Assembly: GCA_025927935.1 (NCBI GenBank)
Contig: JAICKM010000089.1
Coordinates: 1-14,276 of the forward strand
Origin: Chloroflexia bacterium
GTDB lineage: Bacteria; Chloroflexota; Chloroflexia; QHBQ01; JADMIH01
Reading direction: 5' to 3'
DNA length: 14,276 nt
Part shown: positions 6,286 to 14,276 of the stretch, piece by piece
Position numbering within the stretch: position 1 is the first letter of the stretch
Layout of the letters: each line of letters starts with the position of its first letter
Program-made: the position numbers and the translations under genes
Notes under the pieces: generated by a model
The model's input: only the letters and a program-made list of their open reading frames with translations
Databases searched by the model: none
What the model was told of the DNA's origin: nothing

Positions 6286-6320
6286 ATGCCGGGCTGCATC
6301 GCTGTAAGATGCACCGGCAT
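6286..6320 (+). other. Second intercistronic hairpin (7 + 6 bp)
   Basis: ATGCCGG (6286-6292) pairs with CCGGCAT (6314-6320). After a GC bulge, TGCATC (6295-6300) pairs with GATGCA (6308-6313) around a 7-nt loop. No T-run follows. Together with the preceding hairpin it fills most of the 127-nt gap before the first permease. Confidence 0.5.
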
Positions 6321-6358
6321 CGGCACTGGCGACGCTAGGCGCGTAAAGGAGGGCAACG

Positions 6359-7336
6359 ATGCGATTCATCCTTCGGCGTTTGGGCTTCTATCTGCTGGCT
6401 GCGTGGGCCTCGCTGACCATCAACTTCTTCCTGCCGCGCCTGATCCCTGGCGATCCCGCCTCGACCATCTTCGCCGCGTCCCGCGGCCAGATGCGACCCG
6501 AGCAGTTGGCGCAAATCAAGCAGGCCCTGGGCCTCAGCGACGATCCGATGATCATTCAATATTTCACCTATCTCAGCCACGTCTTGCGCTTCGACTTCGG
6601 TATCTCGTTTTCCTCGTTTCCCGCCCCGGTCACCAGCGTGATCGGAACCGGCTTTGTCTGGACCATGTTGCTGGGGATCACCGCACTGGTCGTCAGCTTC
6701 ATCATCGGCAACATTATCGGCATCATGGGCTCCTGGAAGCGGGGCGGCCTCGTGGACAGCATCCTGCCGCCGCTGCTGATCTTCATCGGCGCGTTTCCCC
6801 CGTTTTTCCTCGCGCTCATGGGCCTCTATTTCCTGGGCCTGGAGATGGGCTGGTTCCCCATGCGTCACGCCTATGACGATGCGCTTCTTCCTTCGTTCAG
6901 TCTCACCTTCCTCTGGAGCGTCATCACACACCTGCTGCTGCCGGCGCTGACCATTATCCTGGTCTCGTTGGGCGGGTGGGCGCTTGGCATGCGCAATACA
7001 ATGATCGGCGTGCTGGCCGAGGACTATGTGACGATGGCCGAGGCCAAGGGCCTATCGCAGCGCCAGATCATGTTCAACTACGCCGCGCGGAACGCCCTGC
7101 TGCCCAGCGTCACCTCCTTTGGCATGGCGCTCGGTTTTGTGCTCAGCGGGCAAATCCTGGTCGAAACCATCTTCGGCTACCCAGGACTGGGCTACTTGTT
7201 AATCAAAGCGGTGTCCAACCTGGACTATCCGCTGATGGAGGGCCTGTTCCTGATGATCACCTTTGCCGTGCTCGCGGCCAACTTTATCGTCGATGTGTTG
7301 TATACGCGACTCGATCCACGTGTGCGCGTGAGCTAG
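6359..7336 (+). CDS. ABC transporter permease 1, DppB/OppB type
   Basis: 325 aa. The ATG follows AAAGGAGGG (GGAGG 6 nt upstream). The start is typical of DppB: a short basic N-terminus, first membrane segment at about 9-27, then LIPGDP (28-33) and a predicted extracytoplasmic region with a QIKQALGL-type stretch. Further hydrophobic segments lie at about 101-123, 135-160, 185-207, 250-270 and 290-312, giving six in all. The coupling loop that contacts the ATPase is EDYVTMAEAKGLSQRQIMFN (221-240), with the EAA-type Ala and Gly231 in place. FGYPGLG (272-278) is another family signature. It would form the membrane channel with the next gene product. The family is clear; sugar rather than peptide as cargo is inferred from context. 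Confidence 0.93.
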   Translation: MRFILRRLGFYLLAAWASLTINFFLPRLIPGDPASTIFAASRGQMRPEQLAQIKQALGLSDDPMIIQYFTYLSHVLRFDFGISFSSFPAPVTSVIGTGFVWTMLLGITALVVSFIIGNIIGIMGSWKRGGLVDSILPPLLIFIGAFPPFFLALMGLYFLGLEMGWFPMRHAYDDALLPSFSLTFLWSVITHLLLPALTIILVSLGGWALGMRNTMIGVLAEDYVTMAEAKGLSQRQIMFNYAARNALLPSVTSFGMALGFVLSGQILVETIFGYPGLGYLLIKAVSNLDYPLMEGLFLMITFAVLAANFIVDVLYTRLDPRVRVS

Positions 7337-7352
7337 ACGGAGCCGCGGACTG

Positions 7353-7373
7353 GCGCCGGGCCGCCTCCGGCGC
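7353..7373 (+). other. Small intercistronic hairpin between the permease genes
   Basis: GCGCCGG (7353-7359), 7-nt loop, CCGGCGC (7367-7373). No T-run. It ends 12 nt before the ribosome-binding site of the second permease. Confidence 0.35.
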
Positions 7374-7396
7374 GGGTCCCTCACGGAGGTGGGAGA

Positions 7397-8500
7397 ATGC
7401 AAACTGAGAATAAAGTCCAGCATGACGACGACCCGGTCAAGCTAAACCAGAAGGATCTGGCTGACGACTTGTTGACCGAAGATCTGCGCCGGGGGAGCAA
7501 CCGCCTGGAGGATGTCGAGTCCAGTCCCGCGGGCCAGATGACGGTGCTACCCACGGTGGCGCCCTCCAAGCCGCAACGGTTTACGTTCGTGCGCGAATTG
7601 CTGCGCAACCCGAAGGCCCGGCTGGGGGTCGCCATCGTCGTCTTCTTCATCCTCATCGCCGTCTTTGCCCCGATCATTGCGCCCGGCGATCCGACCGAGT
7701 TCGTGGACCGGCCGCACCTGGCGCCCTCCGCCGCCCACATCTTCGGCACCGAGGGCCAGGGGAAAGACGTATTCGCGCAGACCGTCTGGGGTGCGCGCAT
7801 TTCGTTGACGGTCGGCTTCGCCACCGGTATCCTGACGACGATCATCGGGATCATCATCGGCATGTCGGCCGGCTACTTCCGTGGCAAAGTGGACGACGCG
7901 TTGTCGCTGCTCATGAACCTGTTCCTGGTCATCCCCGGCCTGCCGCTGCTGGTGGTCATCGCCGCCTATCTGCGGCCGGGAACCGGCACCATCATCCTGG
8001 CGCTGTCCTTTACCGGCTGGGCCTGGGGGTCGCGCGTGTTGCGCTCGCAAACGCTGTCGTTGCGCGAGAAAGATTTCGTCTCGGCCTCCATCGTCAGCGG
8101 CGACAGCAATGGGCGCATCATCTTCCGCGAGATTCTGCCCAACATGGCCTCGATTATCCTGGGCGGCATGATCGGATCGGTGACTTATGCCATCGGCGCC
8201 GAAGCGGCCCTCAGTCTGATCGGCCTGACCAACGTGGGCAACGTCAGTTGGGGTACGAACCTGTACTGGGCACAAAATAACGCGGGCTTGCTCACCGGCG
8301 CCTGGTGGACCTTTATTCCATCGGGTATGTGCATTGCCCTGGTTGCGTTCGGCCTGTCGATGATCAACTACGGGATGGATGAAATCACCAACCCGCGCCT
8401 GCGCGCTGAAAGGGATGTGAACGATGTCCTCAAGCACAGCACGATCAAAATCGCCCGGAACAACATCGGCGCAACCCCAGTCGTCCGCCGAAGCTCGTAG
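7397..8500 (+). CDS. ABC transporter permease 2, DppC/OppC type, with acidic N-terminal extension
   Basis: 367 aa. The ATG follows GGAGGTGGGAG. Residues 1-60 are a polar, acidic extension (VQHDDDPVKLNQKDLADD) not needed in typical DppC proteins. The OppC N-terminal segment follows (FVRELLRNPKARLGVAIVV, 64-82) with the first membrane span at about 75-95, then APGDP and HIFGTEGQGKDVFAQTVWGA (114-133), the standard GTD-G-D-xFS-x-x-GA-type motif. Further spans lie at about 137-158, 170-192, 197-212, 250-277 and 305-325. The ATPase-coupling loop is at 226-250 (DFVSASIVSGDSNGRIIFRE); the EAA triplet reads SAS but Gly235 is kept. The usual C-terminus would be near NPRLR (332-336). The remaining 30 residues overlap the next gene by 77 nt. 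It pairs with permease 1. Confidence 0.93.
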   Translation: MQTENKVQHDDDPVKLNQKDLADDLLTEDLRRGSNRLEDVESSPAGQMTVLPTVAPSKPQRFTFVRELLRNPKARLGVAIVVFFILIAVFAPIIAPGDPTEFVDRPHLAPSAAHIFGTEGQGKDVFAQTVWGARISLTVGFATGILTTIIGIIIGMSAGYFRGKVDDALSLLMNLFLVIPGLPLLVVIAAYLRPGTGTIILALSFTGWAWGSRVLRSQTLSLREKDFVSASIVSGDSNGRIIFREILPNMASIILGGMIGSVTYAIGAEAALSLIGLTNVGNVSWGTNLYWAQNNAGLLTGAWWTFIPSGMCIALVAFGLSMINYGMDEITNPRLRAERDVNDVLKHSTIKIARNNIGATPVVRRSS

Positions 8501-9485
8501 TGGCTTTGCGAAGGCGCCGCTGCTCGATATTCGCGACTTGCATGTCGAGTATGTGACGCCGCGCGGCCCGGCGCGCGCCGTGGATGGCGTGTCGTTTACC
8601 CTGGCGCCCGGCGAGGTGTTCGGACTGGCGGGCGAATCCGGCAGCGGCAAGTCCACCATCGCGCATGCGATTCTGCGTGTCCTGCATCCGCCGGCCGTCA
8701 TTACCGGCGGCCAGGTGCTGTTTAACGGCAAAGATGTGCTCGATATGGATGGGGAGCAACTGGAAGACTTTCGCTGGCGTGATGTCTCCATGGTCTTTCA
8801 GAGCGCGATGAATTCCCTCAACCCGGTGATGAAGATCGGCGATCAGATCACCGACGTGCTGATGAAGCACAAGATGTCCGCGGGTGATGCGCGTGCCCGT
8901 GCGGCCGAATTGCTTAACGTCGTCGGCATCGAAAAAAGCCGGCTCGACTCGTATCCGCACCAGCTCTCCGGCGGTATGCGCCAGCGCGCGGTGATCGCCA
9001 TTGCGCTGGCGTTGCGGCCGCCGTTGATGATCATGGACGAGCCGACCACCGCGCTCGACGTGGTGGTGCAGAAGGATATCATGCAACAGATCGAGCAACT
9101 CAAGCAACAACTGGGTTTCTCGATCCTGTTCATCACGCATGATCTGTCGCTCATGGTCGAGTTTTCGGACCGCATCGCCATCATGTACGCGGGCCAGATC
9201 GTGGAACTGGCGCCGTCCAGCGAGCTTTTCAACAACCCGCTGCACCCCTATACCCAGGGCTTGATGAACTCCTTCCCGTCGCTGACCGGCCCGAAGCGGA
9301 AATTGACGGGTATCCCAGGCTCCCCGCCGAACCTGGTGAACCCGCCATCCGGCTGCCGCTTCCACCCACGCTGTAGGGCGTGCAACCCGATCGAGACCCG
9401 GGTGGAGCCGAAGCTGCAAGAGGTGAAGCCGGGGCATTGGTTGGCCTATCATGTGGGGATGCCGTTCGAGCCGGAGAATGTGTAG
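8424..9485 (+). CDS. ABC transporter ATPase 1, DppD/OppD type
   Basis: 353 aa. The ATG at 8424 lies inside the permease 2 gene (77-nt overlap). AAGGGA sits 9 nt upstream, and no better in-frame start occurs before the domain begins at residue 33. Residues 1-30 are a Ser/Ala-rich tail that is probably dispensable. The nucleotide-binding domain is intact: Walker [10 protein letters not shown] (70-78), Q-loop Gln126 in [12 protein letters not shown], signature LSGGM (181-185), Walker B LMIMDEP (201-207) and switch His239 in ITHD. The C-terminal oligopeptide-type domain ([10 protein letters not shown] from 271) carries Cys311, Cys317 and Cys320 in [11 protein letters not shown], a motif linked to an iron-sulfur site in DppD-like proteins. 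It powers import through the two permeases as a heterodimer with ATPase 2. Confidence 0.93.
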   Translation: MSSSTARSKSPGTTSAQPQSSAEARSGFAKAPLLDIRDLHVEYVTPRGPARAVDGVSFTLAPGEVFGLAGESGSGKSTIAHAILRVLHPPAVITGGQVLFNGKDVLDMDGEQLEDFRWRDVSMVFQSAMNSLNPVMKIGDQITDVLMKHKMSAGDARARAAELLNVVGIEKSRLDSYPHQLSGGMRQRAVIAIALALRPPLMIMDEPTTALDVVVQKDIMQQIEQLKQQLGFSILFITHDLSLMVEFSDRIAIMYAGQIVELAPSSELFNNPLHPYTQGLMNSFPSLTGPKRKLTGIPGSPPNLVNPPSGCRFHPRCRACNPIETRVEPKLQEVKPGHWLAYHVGMPFEPENV

Positions 9486-9557
9486 CGGCGCGCACCCGTG
9501 GACCGGGTACACCGCCCTCTCCGTTGAACGGCGTCCTTCCTTTTGCTGGAGGAGATC

Positions 9558-10616
9558 ATGGCTGAGTCTCTAATGCAGGCGCAACAGGCGCCAGGGCAGG
9601 ATGGCGATGTGGTGCTGGAGGTCCGCCATCTGACCAAGCGTTTCCCCATCGGCAACGCGTTGAAGCCGAAACAGGTCCACGCGTTGAACGATGTGTCGTT
9701 CCCTATCAAGCGCGGCAGGGTAGTCTCGCTCGTCGGCGAGTCGGGTAGCGGCAAATCGACCACCGCCCGGCTCATTGCCCGGCTAATGCCCCCCACCAGA
9801 GGCGAGATCCTCTTCAAGGGCAAGGACGTATTGAAGACCGAGTCCGGCAGTGCATCCCTGGCCTACCGTAGCGACGTACAAATGATCTTTCAAGATCCGT
9901 TCGGGTCGCTCAATCCAGTCAAGACGATTGGCTACCATATCGAGCGTCCGCTGCTGATCCATAAGGTCGCCTCCGGACAGGAGGTCGCCGCGCGCGTGCA
10001 TGATCTGCTGAACACGGTGGGCCTCACCCCGCCGGCGGAGGTTGCTGCCCGCTACCCGTATCAGCTTTCCGGGGGGCAGCGGCAGCGGGTCGCCATCGCC
10101 CGTGCGCTCGCCGTGAACCCCGAAATTATCCTGGCCGACGAGCCGATCTCGATGCTGGACGTGTCCATCCGCATGGGCGTGCTGAATCTCATGGAGCGGC
10201 TGAAAGAGGAGATGGGCCTCGGCTTCCTGTACATTACCCATGACCTCTCCAGTGCGCGTTATATCGGCGACGACACCATGGTTATGTATGCGGGGCACAT
10301 CGTGGAGGGGGCCGAGAGCGACGAGTTGATGCATAACCCGGCCCATCCGTACACCCGCCTGCTGCTGGCGGCTGTGCCCAACCCGCATGCGGGCCTGCAA
10401 GCGCGCAAAGTGGAGACTCGCGGCGAAATCCCCTCGCTGGTGGACCCGCCGCCGGGCTGTCCGTTTGCGCCGCGCTGCCCGCATGTCATGGATGTCTGCC
10501 GCCAGTTGATGCCGGACAAAGAATGGCCCGCCCCCAATCACTGGGTGCGCTGCCATCTGTACGGGCCGGGACCCGACCCGGCCCCTTATCCCGGCGAACG
10601 GATCATTAAAGCGTGA
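9558..10616 (+). CDS. ABC transporter ATPase 2, DppF/OppF type
   Basis: 352 aa from the ATG at 9558, which follows GGAGG at 5 nt. An upstream in-frame TTG at 9543 has no ribosome-binding site. The nucleotide-binding domain is intact: Walker [10 protein letters not shown] (60-68), Q-loop Gln112 in MIFQDPFGSLNP, signature LSGGQ (170-174), Walker B IILADEP (190-196) and His228. The D-loop region reads DEPISMLDVSIR where E. coli DppF has an SALDVS-type sequence; I recall SMLDVSIR from Opp-type sugar importers, but a search is needed to confirm this. The C-terminal oligopeptide-type domain (HPYTRLLL) carries Cys301, Cys307, Cys314 and Cys332. It follows ATPase 1 after a 72-nt gap and should form the other half of the ATPase heterodimer. 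Confidence 0.92.
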   Translation: MAESLMQAQQAPGQDGDVVLEVRHLTKRFPIGNALKPKQVHALNDVSFPIKRGRVVSLVGESGSGKSTTARLIARLMPPTRGEILFKGKDVLKTESGSASLAYRSDVQMIFQDPFGSLNPVKTIGYHIERPLLIHKVASGQEVAARVHDLLNTVGLTPPAEVAARYPYQLSGGQRQRVAIARALAVNPEIILADEPISMLDVSIRMGVLNLMERLKEEMGLGFLYITHDLSSARYIGDDTMVMYAGHIVEGAESDELMHNPAHPYTRLLLAAVPNPHAGLQARKVETRGEIPSLVDPPPGCPFAPRCPHVMDVCRQLMPDKEWPAPNHWVRCHLYGPGPDPAPYPGERIIKA

Positions 10617-10632
10617 GGAACAAGCTACCTGT

Positions 10633-12015
<1,383 letters not shown>

Positions 12016-12051
12016 CCGGCGCGACTTTCGACAAATAAACGGCGGTTAGCA

Positions 12052-12084
12052 GCCGGAGTGCGGGCGGTTCGTTCGCACTCCGGC
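12052..12084 (+). other. Perfect 11-bp hairpin between the GH1 and GH3 genes
   Basis: GCCGGAGTGCG (12052-12062), 11-nt loop, CGCACTCCGGC (12074-12084). No T-run follows, so it may stabilise or partly terminate the message before the GH3 gene. The rest of the 139-nt gap shows no promoter I trust. Confidence 0.5.
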
Positions 12085-12154
12085 CCATCCATAGCGACGT
12101 ATTACCGGCTGTGTCGGGCTGGATGCCGCCCACCCAAGTTCAGGAGGACCCCTT

Positions 12155-13981
12155 ATGCCCCGCGCTTCCTTGCTGACCGTCGATGATCGCCCGGTGCGCG
12201 ATCTCAATAAGAACGGTCGCCTGGACCCCTACGAGGACCCGCGCCGGCCCATCGAAGAGCGCGTGGACGATCTGCTCGCCCAGATGACGCTGGAGGAGAA
12301 GGCCGGGATGCTCTTCCACAACATGATCCCGATGGGCGCGAACGGCAGCCTGGTGGAAGGCGCGGGGATGTTCGGCCCGTTCTCCACCTCGGACATGGTC
12401 ACCACCCGGCGCATGAACCACTTCAACGTTCTACAGGGCGCCGGTCCTCGGCAGATGGCCGAATGGTACAACCGGCTGCAAGAGCTGGCCGAGGGCACCC
12501 GGCTCGGCATCCCGATCACTGTCTCGTCCGACCCGCGCCACGCCTTCAGCGACAACCCGGCGACCAGCTTCTTGTCCGGCGCCTTCTCGCAATGGCCCGA
12601 ACCGCTGGGCCTGGCCGCCACCGGGGATGCGGCGCTGGTGGAGGAGTTCGGCGACATCGCGCGGCAGGAGTACACCGCTGTCGGTATCCGCGTCGCCCTG
12701 CACCCGATGGCCGATCTCGCCACGGAGCCACGCTGGGCGCGCAGCAACGGCACCTTCGGCGAGGATGCGGATCTTTCGGCGCGCATGACCGCCGCCTACA
12801 TCCGCGGCTTCCAGGGCGCGACTCTTGGCTCGCTGAGTGTCGCCTGCATGACCAAGCACTTTCCCGGCGGCGGCCCGCAGAAAGACGGCGAGGACCCGCA
12901 TTTCCCCTATGGCCGCGAGCAGGTCTATCCGGGCGATAACTTCCACTATCACCTGATCCCCTTCGAGTCCGCCTTCGCGGCGGGCACCGCTCAGATCATG
13001 CCCTACTACGGCATGCCGGTCGGCACGCCGCTCGAAGCGGTCGGCTTCGGCTTCAACAAGGACGTGATCACCGGCCTGCTGCGCGATAAGTACGGCTTCG
13101 ACGGCGTGGTCTGCACCGACTGGGGCCTGCTGACTGACTCCGAGATCGGCGGGCAGCCGTTCCCGGCGCGCGCCTGGGGCGTTGAGCATCTTAGCCGCCC
13201 AGAGCGGGCCAGGAAGATCCTCGACGCCGGCTGCGATCAGTTCGGCGGCGAAGCCTGTCCGGAGGTTGTGGTCGAACTGGTGCGTGGCGGGCAGATCGCC
13301 GAAAGCCGCCTCGACGAGTCGGTGCGCCGGCTGCTGCGCGACAAATTCCGTCTCGGCCTGTTCGACAATCCCTATGTAGACCCCGACGCGGCGGAGCGGG
13401 TGGTCGGCAGCGCGGATTTCCGCGCGGCGGGGGAGCAGGCCCAGCGCAAGTCGATTGTGCTGCTGAAAAACGGCAACGGCTCTGCGGGGCCAACCTTGCC
13501 GTTATCGGGCCGGCCCCGCATCTACGTCGAAAACATCGACCCGGCTGTCGCCGCAACCTACGGCGAGGTCGTGCAAACGCCCGGCGACGCCGATCTGGCG
13601 ATTCTGCGATTGAAGGCGCCTTTTGAGCAGCGCGAGGGCAATTTCCTGGAGCGCCTGTTCCACGCGGGCGATCTCGATTTCAAGGAACCGGAAAAGAGCC
13701 GGATTCTCGGCATCGTGGCGCAAGTACCCACCATTGTCGATATCTACCTCGACCGCGCCGCGGTGATCCCGGAACTCGCCGCCGGAGCCGCCGCGCTGCT
13801 GGCCAACTTCGGCGCGAGCGATGCCGCCGTGCTCGACATTATCTTCGGGCGTAGCGCGCCGTCGGGCCGGTTGCCGTTTGAGCTGCCATCCTCGATGGAC
13901 GCCGTGCGCCGGCAAAAGCCGGATGTGCCTTACGACTCCGCGAACCCGCTGTTCCTCTTTGGGCACGGCCTGACCTACTGA
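12155..13981 (+). CDS. Glycoside hydrolase family 3 enzyme (beta-glucosidase type) with N-terminal EF-hand-like loop
   Basis: 608 aa. The ATG follows AGGAGG at 7 nt. There is no signal peptide, so a cytoplasmic location is expected. Residues 16-27 (DLNKNGRLDPYE) form a 12-residue EF-hand-like loop with ligands D16, N18, N20, D24 and E27, probably structural calcium binding; DLNKNGxLDPYED openings occur in one group of GH3 enzymes. The catalytic barrel spans roughly 35-400: RWARSNGTFGED (193-204), TKHFPGGG (233-240), and the nucleophile Asp322 in VCTDWG. The C-terminal GH3 domain begins near RKSIVLLKN (431-439) and is short; there is no fibronectin-III domain, and the protein ends at LFGHGLTY. 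It is shorter than BglX-type enzymes (more than 700 aa). It likely works with the GH1 enzyme on imported beta-glucosides, perhaps with different linkage preference. Confidence 0.93.
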   Translation: MPRASLLTVDDRPVRDLNKNGRLDPYEDPRRPIEERVDDLLAQMTLEEKAGMLFHNMIPMGANGSLVEGAGMFGPFSTSDMVTTRRMNHFNVLQGAGPRQMAEWYNRLQELAEGTRLGIPITVSSDPRHAFSDNPATSFLSGAFSQWPEPLGLAATGDAALVEEFGDIARQEYTAVGIRVALHPMADLATEPRWARSNGTFGEDADLSARMTAAYIRGFQGATLGSLSVACMTKHFPGGGPQKDGEDPHFPYGREQVYPGDNFHYHLIPFESAFAAGTAQIMPYYGMPVGTPLEAVGFGFNKDVITGLLRDKYGFDGVVCTDWGLLTDSEIGGQPFPARAWGVEHLSRPERARKILDAGCDQFGGEACPEVVVELVRGGQIAESRLDESVRRLLRDKFRLGLFDNPYVDPDAAERVVGSADFRAAGEQAQRKSIVLLKNGNGSAGPTLPLSGRPRIYVENIDPAVAATYGEVVQTPGDADLAILRLKAPFEQREGNFLERLFHAGDLDFKEPEKSRILGIVAQVPTIVDIYLDRAAVIPELAAGAAALLANFGASDAAVLDIIFGRSAPSGRLPFELPSSMDAVRRQKPDVPYDSANPLFLFGHGLTY

Positions 13982-14001
13982 GGGAGAAGGAGCACGCCAC
14001 G

Positions 14002-14276
14002 ATGCAATGGGCCGAATTGACCGGCGATCAGTTTGCCGCCGCCGTCGCGCAGAGCAGCGGGGTGTGCCTGGTGCCCTTGTCGGTGCTGGAGCGCCACGGC
14101 CACCACCTACCGCTGGCGACCGATATGTATATCGCCCGCGAGTTGTGCCGCCGGGCGGCGGCCCGCGAACCGGCGGTCCAGTTCCCGGACTATATTTTCA
14201 CCCAGATCCCTGAGGCGCGCCACCTGGCCGGCACGATCAGCATCGACGGCGACCTGATGCTGCGCCTGCTCGACAA
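14002..14276 (+). CDS. Creatininase-family protein (creatinine amidohydrolase-like), N-terminal part
   Basis: The first 91 codons are present and the frame is open at the right edge. The ATG at 14002 follows GGAG at 9 nt, 20 nt after the GH3 stop, so it belongs to the same operon. The translation (MQWAELTGDQFAAAVAQSSG) leads into VPLSVLERHGHHLPLATDMY (residues 24-43). This matches the family motif PxGSxEQHGxHLPLxTD, whose Glu, His and Asp bind the metal pair. In this family the enzymes hydrolyse cyclic amides (creatinine) or act on formamide-type substrates in pathways such as riboflavin and mycofactocin biosynthesis; many members have no known role. Its place behind two glycosidases suggests a sugar-linked amide or lactone substrate, but this is only inference. 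Confidence 0.85.
   Translation, partial: MQWAELTGDQFAAAVAQSSGVCLVPLSVLERHGHHLPLATDMYIARELCRRAAAREPAVQFPDYIFTQIPEARHLAGTISIDGDLMLRLLD

Noticed and set aside
4432..6369. 645-codon minus-strand open frame opposite the solute-binding-protein gene
   Set aside because: Antisense shadow: the plus strand encodes a clear family 5 binding protein and the antisense product has no recognisable motifs.
9543..9557. TTG start five codons upstream of ATPase 2
   Set aside because: No ribosome-binding site precedes it, and GGAGG is ideally spaced for the ATG at 9558.

Overview
The window is high-GC bacterial DNA. It looks like Chloroflexota, an inference from three things: the Thr/Ala-rich linker behind the solute-binding protein's lipobox, a fused response-regulator/thioredoxin-reductase-like flavoprotein, and the mix of an Opp-type transporter with sugar hydrolases. 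No rRNA, tRNA, CRISPR array, transposase or phage gene was seen. Most real genes have a clear AGGAGG-like ribosome-binding site; the GH1 gene is the main exception.

Layout. (1) Positions 1-1638, minus strand: a long open frame (GTG start, good ribosome-binding site) that runs off the left edge. It encodes an unrecognised protein with one hydrophobic segment and a long Ala/Pro-rich tail carrying a 12-residue tandem repeat. (2) 1639-2033: divergent intergenic region with a good minus-strand promoter and a perfect 6-1-6 palindrome. (3) 2034-3695: a fused receiver / glutaredoxin-like / thioredoxin-reductase-like flavoprotein. Its receiver lacks the phospho-acceptor Asp and its reductase lacks the CxxC. 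(4) 3696-4398: a dense 700-bp control region with three LacI/CebR-like operator candidates, two near-identical extended -10 promoters, a structured leader and a two-codon mini-ORF behind the strongest Shine-Dalgarno of the region. (5) 4399-14276: one apparent operon, all on the plus strand. In order: lipoprotein solute-binding protein (SBP_bac_5), two Dpp/Opp-type permeases, two Dpp/Opp-type ATPases, a GH1 beta-glucosidase-type enzyme, a GH3 beta-glucosidase-type enzyme, and the first 91 codons of a creatininase-family protein that runs off the right edge.

How it fits together. By sequence alone the ABC transporter would be called a peptide importer. Its linkage to two signal-less (cytoplasmic) beta-glycosidases, and operators resembling the CebR/CelR box (TGGGAGCGCTCCCA) of actinobacterial cellobiose regulons, point instead to import of beta-gluco-oligosaccharides followed by hydrolysis in the cytoplasm. 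This resembles the Opp-type sugar importers described in hyperthermophiles. The LacI-type regulator itself is not in the window. Stable hairpins sit in several intercistronic gaps (two after the solute-binding-protein gene, one between the permeases, one between GH1 and GH3), which would allow unequal expression along one transcript.

I did not find a clearly new class of system. The most interesting points are the sugar-type reassignment of the Opp transporter with its duplicated operator/promoter module, the degenerate redox fusion protein, the mini-ORF leader and the creatininase-family gene at the end of the sugar operon.
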